NCBI GenBank assembly: GCA_910579395.1
Contig: CAJTUC010000010.1
Span: forward strand, 308 to 64,307
DNA from: an uncultured Lachnospiraceae bacterium
Lineage (GTDB): Bacteria > Bacillota > Clostridia > Lachnospirales > Lachnospiraceae
Direction of reading: 5' to 3'
DNA: 64,000 nucleotides
In this document: positions 17,274-24,174 of the stretch, piece after piece
How positions within the stretch are numbered: the first letter of the stretch is position 1
Layout of the letters: every line of letters begins with the position of its first letter
Notes under the pieces: model-generated
The model's input: the letters and a program-made list of their open reading frames with translations, nothing else
Told to the model about the DNA's origin: nothing
Databases searched by the model: none
Program-made: the position numbers and the translations under genes

Positions 17274-17367
17274 TCTTGTTCATTTCTTTCATACTTATTA
17301 TCATACACAATCCTGCAAAAATCAGCACGATTCCACCCACGGATAAAACCGTCAATATCTTTTTCAT
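17254..17367 (-). CDS. Possible 37-residue single-pass membrane peptide overlapping capA
   Basis: A short ORF starts at ATG 17367 and encodes MKKILTVLSVGGIVLIFAGL followed by CMIISMKEMNKNEQKET. It has a basic N-terminus, one hydrophobic helix and a charged C-terminus. Its last 20 bases overlap the first codons of the CapA-family gene in another frame, an arrangement typical of translational coupling. The ribosome site is weak (GGGTAAAAG). I do not recognise it; it may be an accessory subunit of the CapA protein or a leader peptide. Confidence 0.45.
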   Translation of the reverse strand: MKKILTVLSVGGIVLIFAGLCMIISMKEMNKNEQKET

Positions 17368-17429
17368 ATCTTTTACCCAAAAGTGCATTCCTGCTCACAG
17401 TCACTGCTGTACCAGCATTTCTGTTATGT

Positions 17430-17462
17430 AAAAAGATTCCTACCGTTTCCAGCAGGAATCTC
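17430..17462 (-). terminator. Terminator after rplA
   Basis: On the minus strand AGATTCCTGC and GTAGGAATCT form a stem of about 9 pairs with a short loop, followed by five T, beginning about 10 bases after the rplA stop. It separates the rpmG-secE-nusG-rplKA unit from the CapA-family gene. Confidence 0.8.
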
Positions 17463-17472
17463 CTTAAACAGA

Positions 17473-18162
17473 TTAGTATTTTGCCGTACTTACTTTGATA
17501 CCAGGGCCCATCGTCGTAGAGAGCGTAATGCTTCTTAAATACTGTCCCTTTACTGCGGAAGGTCTTGCCTTTGCAATCGCTTCCATTAACGCATCGAAGT
17601 TTTCCTGCAATTTTGCTTCATCGAATGAAACTTTACCAACAGGTACATGGATAATGTTTGCCTTATCCAGTCTGTATTCAATCTTACCTGCTTTGATATC
17701 ATTGACTGCTTTGGTTACATCCATTGTTACCGTACCTGCCTTCGGGTTCGGCATCAGGCCTTTCGGACCAAGCACCTTACCAAGGCGTCCGACAACACCC
17801 ATCATATCGGGCGTTGCAACAACAACATCAAAATCCAGCCATCCTTCATTCTGAATCTTGGGAATCAGCTCGTCGCCGCCTACATAATCAGCGCCCGCCG
17901 CCTCTGCTTCCGCAACTTTATCACCTTTGGCAAATACAAGAACCTTAACGCTTCTGCCTGTGCCGTTCGGCAATACTACCGCGCCGCGGATCTGCTGTTC
18001 CGCGTGACGTCCGTCACAACCAGTTCTGATATGAACTTCTACGGTCTCATCGAATTTTGCCGCAGCTGTTTTCTTTACTAATGCAACTGCCTCAGCCGGC
18101 TCATACTGAATCTTACGGTCTACCAGCTTCGCAGCTTCCTGATATTTCTTACCATGTTTCAT
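17473..18162 (-). CDS. rplA: 50S ribosomal protein L1
   Basis: L1 forms the mobile stalk that handles exit-site tRNA, and in many bacteria it represses its own operon. The 229 residues match the family length, with FDETVEVHIRTG near the N-terminus, the GKVLGPKGLMPNPKAGTVT signature at about residues 127-145, and KVSFDEAKLQENFDALM near the C-terminus. AGGAACGGAC precedes the ATG. It follows rplK by 72 bp in the same operon and is closed by a terminator directly after its stop. Confidence 0.98.
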   Translation of the reverse strand: MKHGKKYQEAAKLVDRKIQYEPAEAVALVKKTAAAKFDETVEVHIRTGCDGRHAEQQIRGAVVLPNGTGRSVKVLVFAKGDKVAEAEAAGADYVGGDELIPKIQNEGWLDFDVVVATPDMMGVVGRLGKVLGPKGLMPNPKAGTVTMDVTKAVNDIKAGKIEYRLDKANIIHVPVGKVSFDEAKLQENFDALMEAIAKARPSAVKGQYLRSITLSTTMGPGIKVSTAKY

Positions 18163-18234
18163 GTCCGTTCCTCCATACTCCTATCTGTCTGCCTCAGCAG
18201 ACATTCAAATCAAAAGTTGAATAGCTTTCAACAT

Positions 18235-18660
18235 TTACTCTTCTACTGTGATACCCATACTTCTTGCAGTACCGGCAATCATGCTCATAGCTGCTTCAAG
18301 ACTTGCTGCATTTAAGTCGGGCATTTTAAGCTCTGCAATTTCCTGAACCTTTGCTTTGGAAATTGTTGCAACCTTTGTCTTGTTCGGTACGGCTGAACCG
18401 GATTTAATGTTGCATGCCTTTTTCAAAAGAACCGCAGCCGGCGGAGTCTTTGTAACGAAACTGAAACTTCTGTCTGCATATACTGTGATAACGACCGGAA
18501 TGATCACATCGCCTTTATCAGCAGTTCTTGCGTTGAATTGTTTGGTAAACTCAACGATATTGACGCCGTGCTGTCCGAGTGCAGGACCGACCGGCGGCGC
18601 TGGTGTAGCTTTACCAGCAGGAATCTGTAACTTGATATATCCTTCTACTTTCTTTGCCAT
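18235..18660 (-). CDS. rplK: 50S ribosomal protein L11
   Basis: L11 binds the GTPase-associated region of 23S rRNA and is the target context for thiostrepton and for RelA activation. The frame is open 23 codons further upstream, but the ATG at 18660 gives MAKKVEGYIKLQ, the usual 141 residues, and has AGGAGGTG five bases before it. The conserved Pro-rich N-terminal loop (GKATPAPPVGPALGQHGVNI) and the C-terminal GTARSMGI RNA-binding segment are intact. Confidence 0.98.
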   Translation of the reverse strand: MAKKVEGYIKLQIPAGKATPAPPVGPALGQHGVNIVEFTKQFNARTADKGDVIIPVVITVYADRSFSFVTKTPPAAVLLKKACNIKSGSAVPNKTKVATISKAKVQEIAELKMPDLNAASLEAAMSMIAGTARSMGITVEE

Positions 18661-18833
18661 AATGGCACCTCCTAAATAAAATGTGGTATAGGCGAACACA
18701 TCTCCTTCGGCATTTCCACAAGTCCGCAAGAATCAATATTTCAGTGAAGCCAAAATGCGATTCTTGCCGCTTCGACTCCGCCGAAGTGTTGTTCTCCCAC
18801 ACATATCTAAACCGCGTAAGCGGAATAAATATC
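18661..18833 (-). promoter_or_regulatory. Structured leader between nusG and rplK
   Basis: The 173-bp gap holds a 9-bp stem GCAAGAATC/GATTCTTGC (18726-18767), a CTTCG/CGAAG stem beside it and a CCGC-ttac-GCGG hairpin. No promoter is evident. This is where an L1-binding autoregulatory site is expected, but I cannot confirm one. Confidence 0.4.
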
Positions 18834-19352
18834 CTATTGTAAATTTCTCACTTCCGCAAAGCTGATCTCTACCGGTGTTTCACGGCCGAACAGTTCTACG
18901 TTGATTGTTGCCGTCTGCTTGCCGTAATCCATTCTCTGAACAACGCCAACCGTATCCTTCCAGACACCTGCAACGACTGCAATGGTATCTCCTTCCGCAA
19001 AATCGACCGTTACATTCTCGACTTTAATGCCGAGCGGCTTCATTTCGGCTTCCGAAAGCGGCACAGGCTTGCTTCCCGGCCCTACGAATCCCGTAACGCC
19101 TCTGGTATTTCTGACAACATACCATGTGTCATCATTCATGACCATATTGATCAGGACATAACCCGGGAACATTTTTTTCTGGACATTCTTCCTGGCTCCG
19201 TTCTTCATCTCCATAACTTCCTGCATCGGAACCCGGACCTCCAGAATCTCTTCTTCCAGATGTCTGTTTTCAATTGTTTTCTCAATATTGGCCTTTACTT
19301 TATTTTCATACCCGGAATAAGTATGAACAACATACCAATTTGCTTCTGCCAT
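18834..19352 (-). CDS. nusG: Transcription termination/antitermination factor NusG
   Basis: NusG binds elongating RNA polymerase and couples it to Rho or the ribosome. The ATG at 19352 gives MAEANWYVVHTYSGYENKV and 172 residues; GAGGGG lies 7 nt before it and the start is 16 bp after the secE stop. The NGN domain shows the FPGYVLINM motif and NTRGVTGFVG; the C-terminal KOW domain starts at FAEGDTIAVVAGVWKD. Order and spacing with secE and rplK are standard. Confidence 0.98.
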   Translation of the reverse strand: MAEANWYVVHTYSGYENKVKANIEKTIENRHLEEEILEVRVPMQEVMEMKNGARKNVQKKMFPGYVLINMVMNDDTWYVVRNTRGVTGFVGPGSKPVPLSEAEMKPLGIKVENVTVDFAEGDTIAVVAGVWKDTVGVVQRMDYGKQTATINVELFGRETPVEISFAEVRNLQ

Positions 19353-19368
19353 ACGATTACCCCTCACT

Positions 19369-19581
19369 CTACAATGTTGTCAAGAAATCAACGCCATACT
19401 GAAGCGCAAAATCCAATATGGTAATGATGATGCCTACCACAACTGAAATCACGACTACCGCAATAGATTGTTTCAAAAGGGAATCTTTATCCGGCCAGGT
19501 GATCTTCCGAAATTCAGCTTTTACGCCATTCCAGAATTTAACCGGTTTGGATATTTTGTCTGATTTTGCAGAATCTCCCAT
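19369..19581 (-). CDS. secE: Preprotein translocase subunit SecE
   Basis: SecE is the small clamp of the SecYEG channel. I place the start at ATG 19581 (MGDSAKSDK, 70 residues) because AAAGGACAGGG lies before it; the GTG at 19605 overlaps that site. The amphipathic helix (KAEFRKITWPDKDSLLKQS) is the family signature and is followed by one membrane helix (about 45-65). Between rpmG and nusG as usual. Confidence 0.97.
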   Translation of the reverse strand: MGDSAKSDKISKPVKFWNGVKAEFRKITWPDKDSLLKQSIAVVVISVVVGIIITILDFALQYGVDFLTTL

Positions 19582-19622
19582 AATCAATAACCCTGTCCTT
19601 TCCACAACTTCACAACAATATA

Positions 19623-19772
19623 TTATTTGGTTTCCTTATGCAGTGTGTGCGTCTTGCAAAATCTGCAATATTTCTTTGTCTCCATTCTGTCCGGATGGGT
19701 TTTCTTATCTTTCGTAGTATTGTAATTACGCTGTTTGCATTCTGTACATGCCAATGTGATTCTTGTACGCAT
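19623..19772 (-). CDS. rpmG: 50S ribosomal protein L33
   Basis: A 49-residue protein beginning MRTRITLACTECKQRNY. It has two CxxC pairs (CTEC and CRFC), so it is the zinc-binding form of L33. GGAGG lies 10 nt before the ATG. It is the first gene of the rpmG-secE-nusG-rplK-rplA unit, 41 bp before secE. Confidence 0.96.
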   Translation of the reverse strand: MRTRITLACTECKQRNYNTTKDKKTHPDRMETKKYCRFCKTHTLHKETK

Positions 19773-19839
19773 TCCTGTTACCTCCGCTTGCTTCTATTTT
19801 TGAGCATAAAAAAAAGACCTGAATTCATCTTGTCTGTAT

Positions 19840-19868
19840 ACTATATCATAGCGTTTTTTTTTCGTCAA
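19840..19868 (-). promoter_or_regulatory. Sigma-A promoter of rpmG-secE-nusG-rplKA
   Basis: The minus strand reads TTGACG (19863-19868), 17 nt including a nine-A tract, TATAGT (19840-19845), about 70 bases before rpmG. Confidence 0.85.
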
Positions 19869-19909
19869 CCGATTTATTTAAAAAAACGCAAAAAATTCCA
19901 AAATGAACT

Positions 19910-19936
19910 TAATTATCTATAAATATCAGCCGATAT
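19910..19936 (+). promoter_or_regulatory. Candidate sigma-28 (flagellar) promoter
   Basis: The plus strand has GCCGATAT at 19929-19936, one base from the sigma-28 -10 consensus GCCGATAA, with TAAT ending 15 nt upstream where TAAA is expected. It lies about 50 bases before a FlxA-like gene, which fits a late flagellar promoter. Confidence 0.5.
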
Positions 19937-19987
19937 GATATATAAGATATGTTGCAGCATGTATTGACTCAGGAACGGGGATGAATT

Positions 19988-20662
19988 ATGAATATAACGA
20001 GCACGAATCAATCGGTGGGCTTCATGCCCGTAAGCCAGTCAACCCAGGACAGCCACGAAAAGAATATTCAGACGCAGATCATAAATCTTCAGGAAAAAAT
20101 GCGGGACATTACTTACAATAAGGAAATGTCTTCCGAAGAAAAAAGTGACCAGAAGAAGGCTCTCCAGGGAAAAATACAGGTTCTGAACAGTGAGCTGCGG
20201 CAGTATCAGCTCCAGAAACGACAGGAAGAAGCTGAAAAGCGGAAAGAAGAAGCTTCCAGAAAACAACAGGAAGAAAATGTGCGCGCAGAAGAAAACGCAA
20301 AGGCCGATGCCGATACGGAAAATACCGGGGAAGAAATCGTTCTTTTTCCGGAATCGGATTCGTCCAAATCCATTCTTTCCAATTCTAATACCAAAGAACA
20401 CCTTGCCAGTCTGCAGAAGGTGCGGAATGATTTGGAAGGTAAACTGCGTACTGCTGCATCGGAAGAAGAAAAAGCCAAACTTCGAAAGCGCATCAACAAA
20501 GTTTCAAAAGGCATGGGCGTAAAGGTACAAACGATAAAGGACGCCATTGCCGACGGACAGAAAAATGTAAATCCGCAGAAGGATATCCAAAAGACAACAG
20601 AAAAACAAAAAGAGGATTCCTCTTTTTCGGGTAAAGTCATCATCACCCGAAAAAGAGATTGA
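19988..20662 (+). CDS. FlxA-like coiled-coil protein
   Basis: A 224-residue, highly charged protein with no signal peptide or membrane helix. Residues about 26-90 form a heptad-rich coiled coil (QIINLQEKMRDITYNKEMS, then KKALQGKIQVLNSELRQYQL), which is the pattern of FlxA-like flagellum-associated proteins. A Glu/Lys/Ala-rich linker, an acidic stretch and a second helix pair (about 138-170) follow. GGGGATG lies 7 nt before the ATG. It precedes a FliD-like gene on the same strand and follows a sigma-28-like site, so a role in the flagellum is a reasonable inference. The exact job is unknown. Confidence 0.7.
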   Translation: MNITSTNQSVGFMPVSQSTQDSHEKNIQTQIINLQEKMRDITYNKEMSSEEKSDQKKALQGKIQVLNSELRQYQLQKRQEEAEKRKEEASRKQQEENVRAEENAKADADTENTGEEIVLFPESDSSKSILSNSNTKEHLASLQKVRNDLEGKLRTAASEEEKAKLRKRINKVSKGMGVKVQTIKDAIADGQKNVNPQKDIQKTTEKQKEDSSFSGKVIITRKRD

Positions 20663-20664
20663 CC

Positions 20665-20693
20665 TTGATTGCAGACTCGTTAAATGTTAAAAT
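20665..20693 (+). promoter_or_regulatory. Candidate sigma-A promoter before the FliD-like gene
   Basis: TTGATT, 17 nt, TAAAAT, starting directly after the stop of the FlxA-like gene and about 100 bases before the next ATG. Confidence 0.5.
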
Positions 20694-20795
20694 ATAGGCA
20701 CATATATATATTCAATCATCATTCCGGCTTATGGCAAAGGACAGCCCGCCGGCATATACATGATATCGGATTTCACGGAAGAAAGGAGGAATATC

Positions 20796-22109
20796 ATGGC
20801 CTATAATATCATTGATAACCATTCCAATATTTACAATTATTATGTGACGACTTATGCTCCAAAATCGAGCACTCCTTATGATACCCATAAGAAGAGTGAA
20901 CTGCGCAGCGTCTGTAATTCCATTGTAAAAATGAACAAGGAGGCTCCTATCTATATCCTTGATACCAGCAGGGAATCCTGTAAATTCGCTGTCGGCATGA
21001 AGGAAAATGCGAGGGAACTCCGCAATACCATTGCATCTCTTGGAGACCTCAATGAAGATGAAATGCTGAATAAGAAAGCGGCTTACTCCAGCAATGAAAA
21101 CATTGCTTCTGCCACTTTTATCGGTGCAGCATCGGATAGCGCAAGCGCTTCTTCCGTAGAGATCGAAGTTCGGTCCCTTGCTACATCGCAGGTAAATATG
21201 GGTAATTATCTTCCCGGCAGTGAAACGGTGAATCTTGCTCCGGCAACCTATTCTTTTGACGTAGGTATTGACGATCTGAATTATGAGTTCCAGTTCACGA
21301 TTAAACCGGAAGATACGAACAGAGATGTTCAGGACCGCCTCAGCAGGCTGATCAACAATGCCAATATTGGCATTTCAGCCCAGGTCGTGACCAATGATGA
21401 GAACAATTCCGCTCTGCGCCTGGAATCAAACGCGACCGGATTAAGAAATAATAAAGAAACTATTTTTGATGTATCGGACCACCGTACAAGCAAAACTTCC
21501 GGTACAGTCGAATATCTTGGTCTTGACAATATTGTAGAAGACGCTTCCAATGCCAGCTTTCTGTTAAACGGTGAGGAACATATGTCTCCGTCCAATACGC
21601 TGAACATAGGCCGTATGTATAATGTAACGCTGAACGGCGTCAGCAGCGAAGAAGGAGAGACCACTTCTATCGGACTCAAGACAGATGTCGAGTCTCTGAC
21701 CGAAAATATCAATACGCTGGTGAAAGGATATAACTCTTTTCTCCAGGCCGCGGCAGAATACAGCGACAGACATCCGAAAAGCAACCGTATCGTTCAGGAA
21801 GTCGGCAGCATTTCCCGTTATTATGCACGTGGGCTCACTTCAGCCGGTCTGAATCTGAACCTTGACGGTACCTTGGAAGCAGATAATGAAGTAATCCAGA
21901 AAACAGCGATGAACGGCGACGCCAAGAAGGCATTTTCTTCCATCATGGATTTCACCCATTCGCTGGTGCGTAAATCCAATCAGATTTCGCTGGATCCGAT
22001 GAATTATGTGAATAACATTGTAGTAGCATATAAGAATCCCGGTAAGAACTTCGCAACGCCCTATATCACAAGCGCGTACAGCGGCATGATGTTCAACAGC
22101 TACTGCTAA
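20796..22109 (+). CDS. FliD-like flagellar cap / hook-associated protein 2 homologue
   Basis: A 437-residue protein with features of FliD, the cap under which flagellin assembles. Residues about 85-210 resemble the FliD N-terminal domain (VEIEVRSLATSQVNMGNYL, then a TYSF...FTI beta segment and DVQDRLSRLINNANIGISA). Residues about 270-330 resemble the C-terminal part (TTSIGLKTDVESLTENINTLV, then KGYNSFL). The usual N-terminal GLDTD motif is missing and the protein is shorter than typical FliD, so it may be a divergent or specialised form. The ATG at 20796 has AAAGGAGG 6 nt before it; an ORF extension 12 codons upstream is not used. A strong terminator follows. Confidence 0.72.
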   Translation: MAYNIIDNHSNIYNYYVTTYAPKSSTPYDTHKKSELRSVCNSIVKMNKEAPIYILDTSRESCKFAVGMKENARELRNTIASLGDLNEDEMLNKKAAYSSNENIASATFIGAASDSASASSVEIEVRSLATSQVNMGNYLPGSETVNLAPATYSFDVGIDDLNYEFQFTIKPEDTNRDVQDRLSRLINNANIGISAQVVTNDENNSALRLESNATGLRNNKETIFDVSDHRTSKTSGTVEYLGLDNIVEDASNASFLLNGEEHMSPSNTLNIGRMYNVTLNGVSSEEGETTSIGLKTDVESLTENINTLVKGYNSFLQAAAEYSDRHPKSNRIVQEVGSISRYYARGLTSAGLNLNLDGTLEADNEVIQKTAMNGDAKKAFSSIMDFTHSLVRKSNQISLDPMNYVNNIVVAYKNPGKNFATPYITSAYSGMMFNSYC

Positions 22110-22143
22110 GGTCAAAAAGTTTTGCAAAGCAAATCTTTTCCCT

Positions 22144-22177
22144 GAAGAATGCCCCATCGGGGCATTCTTCTTTTTTA
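22144..22177 (+). terminator. Intrinsic terminator after the FliD-like gene
   Basis: A perfect 12-bp stem GAAGAATGCCCC/GGGGCATTCTTC with a 3-nt loop is followed by six T. It lies between convergent genes and may also stop the minus-strand carboxyltransferase transcript. Confidence 0.92.
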
Positions 22178-22180
22178 TAT

Positions 22181-23791
22181 TTATAACGGGATGTTCCCAT
22201 GTTTCTTTTCGGGCAGTTTCGCCTGCTTGTTTTTCAGTCCGTGCAGCGCTTTCAAAATAGCTTCTCTCGTTTCTTCCGGTTTGATCACTTCATTGACATA
22301 ACCCCTTGCCGACGCAACATAAGGATTCAAGAAACGCTCTTCATATTCCGCCTTGCACTGTTCGCGCATAGCCGCCGGATCCGGCGCCGCTTTGATTTTT
22401 TTCTTAAAGGCAATATTGACCGCACCGTCCGCTCCCATTACCGCGATTTCCGCAATCGGCCAGGCATAGACGATATCCGCACCCATTTCTTTCGAGTTCA
22501 TCGCAATATACGCTCCCCCATATGCTTTCCGCATAATGAGAGAAATCTTCGGCACCGTCGCTTCCGAATAAGCATACAGGATTTTGGCCCCGTGACGGAT
22601 GATGCCGTTATGCTCCTGTGCAGTTCCCGGCAAAAAGGCAGGCACATCGATCAGGGTCACGAGCGGAATATTGAAGCAGTCACAGAACCGGATGAACCGT
22701 GCGATCTTATCCGACACATGATAATCGAGAGAACCGCCCATCACATTCGGCTGATTGGCAATAAAGCCCACAACCTTGCCCTTCATGCGGCCCCATCCTA
22801 CAACACCATTCATGGCGAATTCTTTTTGCACTTCAAAAAAACTCCCCTCATCGATGATACAGTCGATGACTTCTTTAACATCATAAGCATGTCTGGAATT
22901 ATCCGGCACGATATCCTTGATCTTAGCTGCTTTTGCCCGCGCTGCGCTCTCCGCTTTACTAAATCTGCTGAATACTTTTCCGACACCCTGCGCAGGACTC
23001 TGTCGTTCCTTCGTATTGATAACAGGCGGCCTTTCACTATTGTTGCTCGGAAGATATGTCAACAGCTTGCGGACTCCCATCAGGCATTCGCTTTCCGAAT
23101 CATAAGTAAAATGAGAAACACCGCTTTTTTGTGCATGTACCTTCGCACCACCCAGTTCTTCTACCGACACCTCTTCGTTGATGACGGTCTTTACGACATT
23201 GGGTCCGGTAATAAACATTTTGGAAATATCTTTTACCATAAAAATGAAATCACAAATGGCCGGTGCATAGCAGGCACCGCCGGAACAGGGTCCGAGAATG
23301 ACCGCTATCTGCGGAATTACGCCGGAAGCCTGCGTATGCCGCAGAAACATACCGCTGTATCCGCTCAATGAAGAAATTCCTTCTTCGATACGAGCACCGC
23401 CGCTGTCGTTGATACAAATAAGCGGTGCGCGCATCTGCATCGCCATATCCTGAATCCTGCATATCTTAAAAGAATGATACTCTCCGAGCGTACCGCCGAT
23501 TACCGTAAAATCCTCACTCGATACAAATACCAGCCTTCCGTCGATTTCACCATAACCCGTAACAACACCGTCTCCGGGCACACGTCTTTTATCCAAATCA
23601 AAGTCATCGATTCTGGACTCTACAAATCCGTCCACCTCCACAAAAGTATCCTTATCGAGAAGCACCTCTATCCGCTCTCTCGCCGTCATTTTTCCGCTCT
23701 GATGCTGTTTCTCAACTCTGGCTCTTCCGCCGCCCGCAAGGGCCTTATTCCGTCTCTCATCCAATTCCTTAATTGCCTCATCCCAGTTCAT
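22181..23791 (-). CDS. Biotin-dependent acyl-CoA carboxyltransferase / decarboxylase alpha subunit
   Basis: This is a carboxyltransferase of the propionyl-CoA carboxylase beta / methylmalonyl-CoA decarboxylase alpha family, 536 residues. It moves a carboxyl group between biotin and an acyl-CoA. Family signs are GKMTARERIEVLLD near residue 40, the first oxyanion site (DSGGARIEEG), GPCSGGACYAPA, and the second site RKAYGGAYIAM with the AVMGADGAVNI segment. AGGAGG lies 7 nt before the ATG. It stands alone: no biotin carrier, biotin carboxylase or membrane decarboxylase subunit is adjacent, so the acyl-CoA substrate cannot be decided. A consensus promoter and a FabT-like palindrome lie upstream, suggesting control by fatty-acid status. 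Confidence 0.92.
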   Translation of the reverse strand: MNWDEAIKELDERRNKALAGGGRARVEKQHQSGKMTARERIEVLLDKDTFVEVDGFVESRIDDFDLDKRRVPGDGVVTGYGEIDGRLVFVSSEDFTVIGGTLGEYHSFKICRIQDMAMQMRAPLICINDSGGARIEEGISSLSGYSGMFLRHTQASGVIPQIAVILGPCSGGACYAPAICDFIFMVKDISKMFITGPNVVKTVINEEVSVEELGGAKVHAQKSGVSHFTYDSESECLMGVRKLLTYLPSNNSERPPVINTKERQSPAQGVGKVFSRFSKAESAARAKAAKIKDIVPDNSRHAYDVKEVIDCIIDEGSFFEVQKEFAMNGVVGWGRMKGKVVGFIANQPNVMGGSLDYHVSDKIARFIRFCDCFNIPLVTLIDVPAFLPGTAQEHNGIIRHGAKILYAYSEATVPKISLIMRKAYGGAYIAMNSKEMGADIVYAWPIAEIAVMGADGAVNIAFKKKIKAAPDPAAMREQCKAEYEERFLNPYVASARGYVNEVIKPEETREAILKALHGLKNKQAKLPEKKHGNIPL

Positions 23792-23852
23792 CGCAAAACC
23801 TCCTGATCATACATACTCATACAATTAGCTCGAATTAGTTTGAATTGCCAAT

Positions 23853-23869
23853 ACTTTGATTATCAAAGT
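23853..23869 (-). promoter_or_regulatory. FabT-like operator before the carboxyltransferase gene
   Basis: ACTTTGATTATCAAAGT is a perfect 17-bp palindrome centred on one T. It differs at one position from the FabT box known from lactic acid bacteria (ANTTTGATTATCAAATT). It covers about +4 to +20 of the predicted transcript, a good position for repression by a MarR-family regulator. Confidence 0.65.
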
Positions 23870-23879
23870 TTTTAAAATG

Positions 23880-23907
23880 ATTATAGCAAATATATGCTTA
23901 TTGTCAA
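23880..23907 (-). promoter_or_regulatory. Consensus sigma-A promoter of the carboxyltransferase gene
   Basis: The minus strand reads TTGACA (23902-23907), 16 nt, TATAAT (23880-23885). Both hexamers are consensus; the predicted start is near 23873. Confidence 0.85.
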
Positions 23908-23952
23908 GAGATATGCGGGGAGAAACTGGAAATTGGAAATCAGAAATGGAGG

Positions 23953-24145
23953 TTCCGGGGAAGTTCGAGCGGCACGGCCTGGCGGCATAGGGTTCCTTTG
24001 GAGTCACGCTCCCGCTCCGCGAAAAATCGTAGCGGTACTAAGTTCAAAATCCGCAAAGCGGCTTTTTCACTAAGTACCGACGTTTTTCAAGGGACTCCGC
24101 AGGAACCCTATGCCGCCAGGCCGTGCCGCTCGAACTTCCCCGGGA
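23953..24145 (+). repeat. Long palindromic repeat, element B (core in plus orientation)
   Basis: Arms 23953-23997 and 24101-24145 (45 nt each) are complementary with one G/T exception. The 103-nt core 23998-24100 is the same length as that of element A and about 85 percent identical to it by hand alignment, while the arms share no sequence with those of element A. It lies about 30 bp after the glf stop and upstream of the carboxyltransferase promoter. The plus-strand ORF running through it resembles the ORF in element A only because both come from the repeat. Confidence 0.9.
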
Positions 24146-24174
24146 CAAATGTAAAATCGCAAAAACAGCCAGAG

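Noticed and set aside
16233..17498. Plus-strand ORF of 421 codons opposite the CapA-family gene
   Set aside because: Composition is Phe/Arg-rich as expected from an antisense frame; no family signs.
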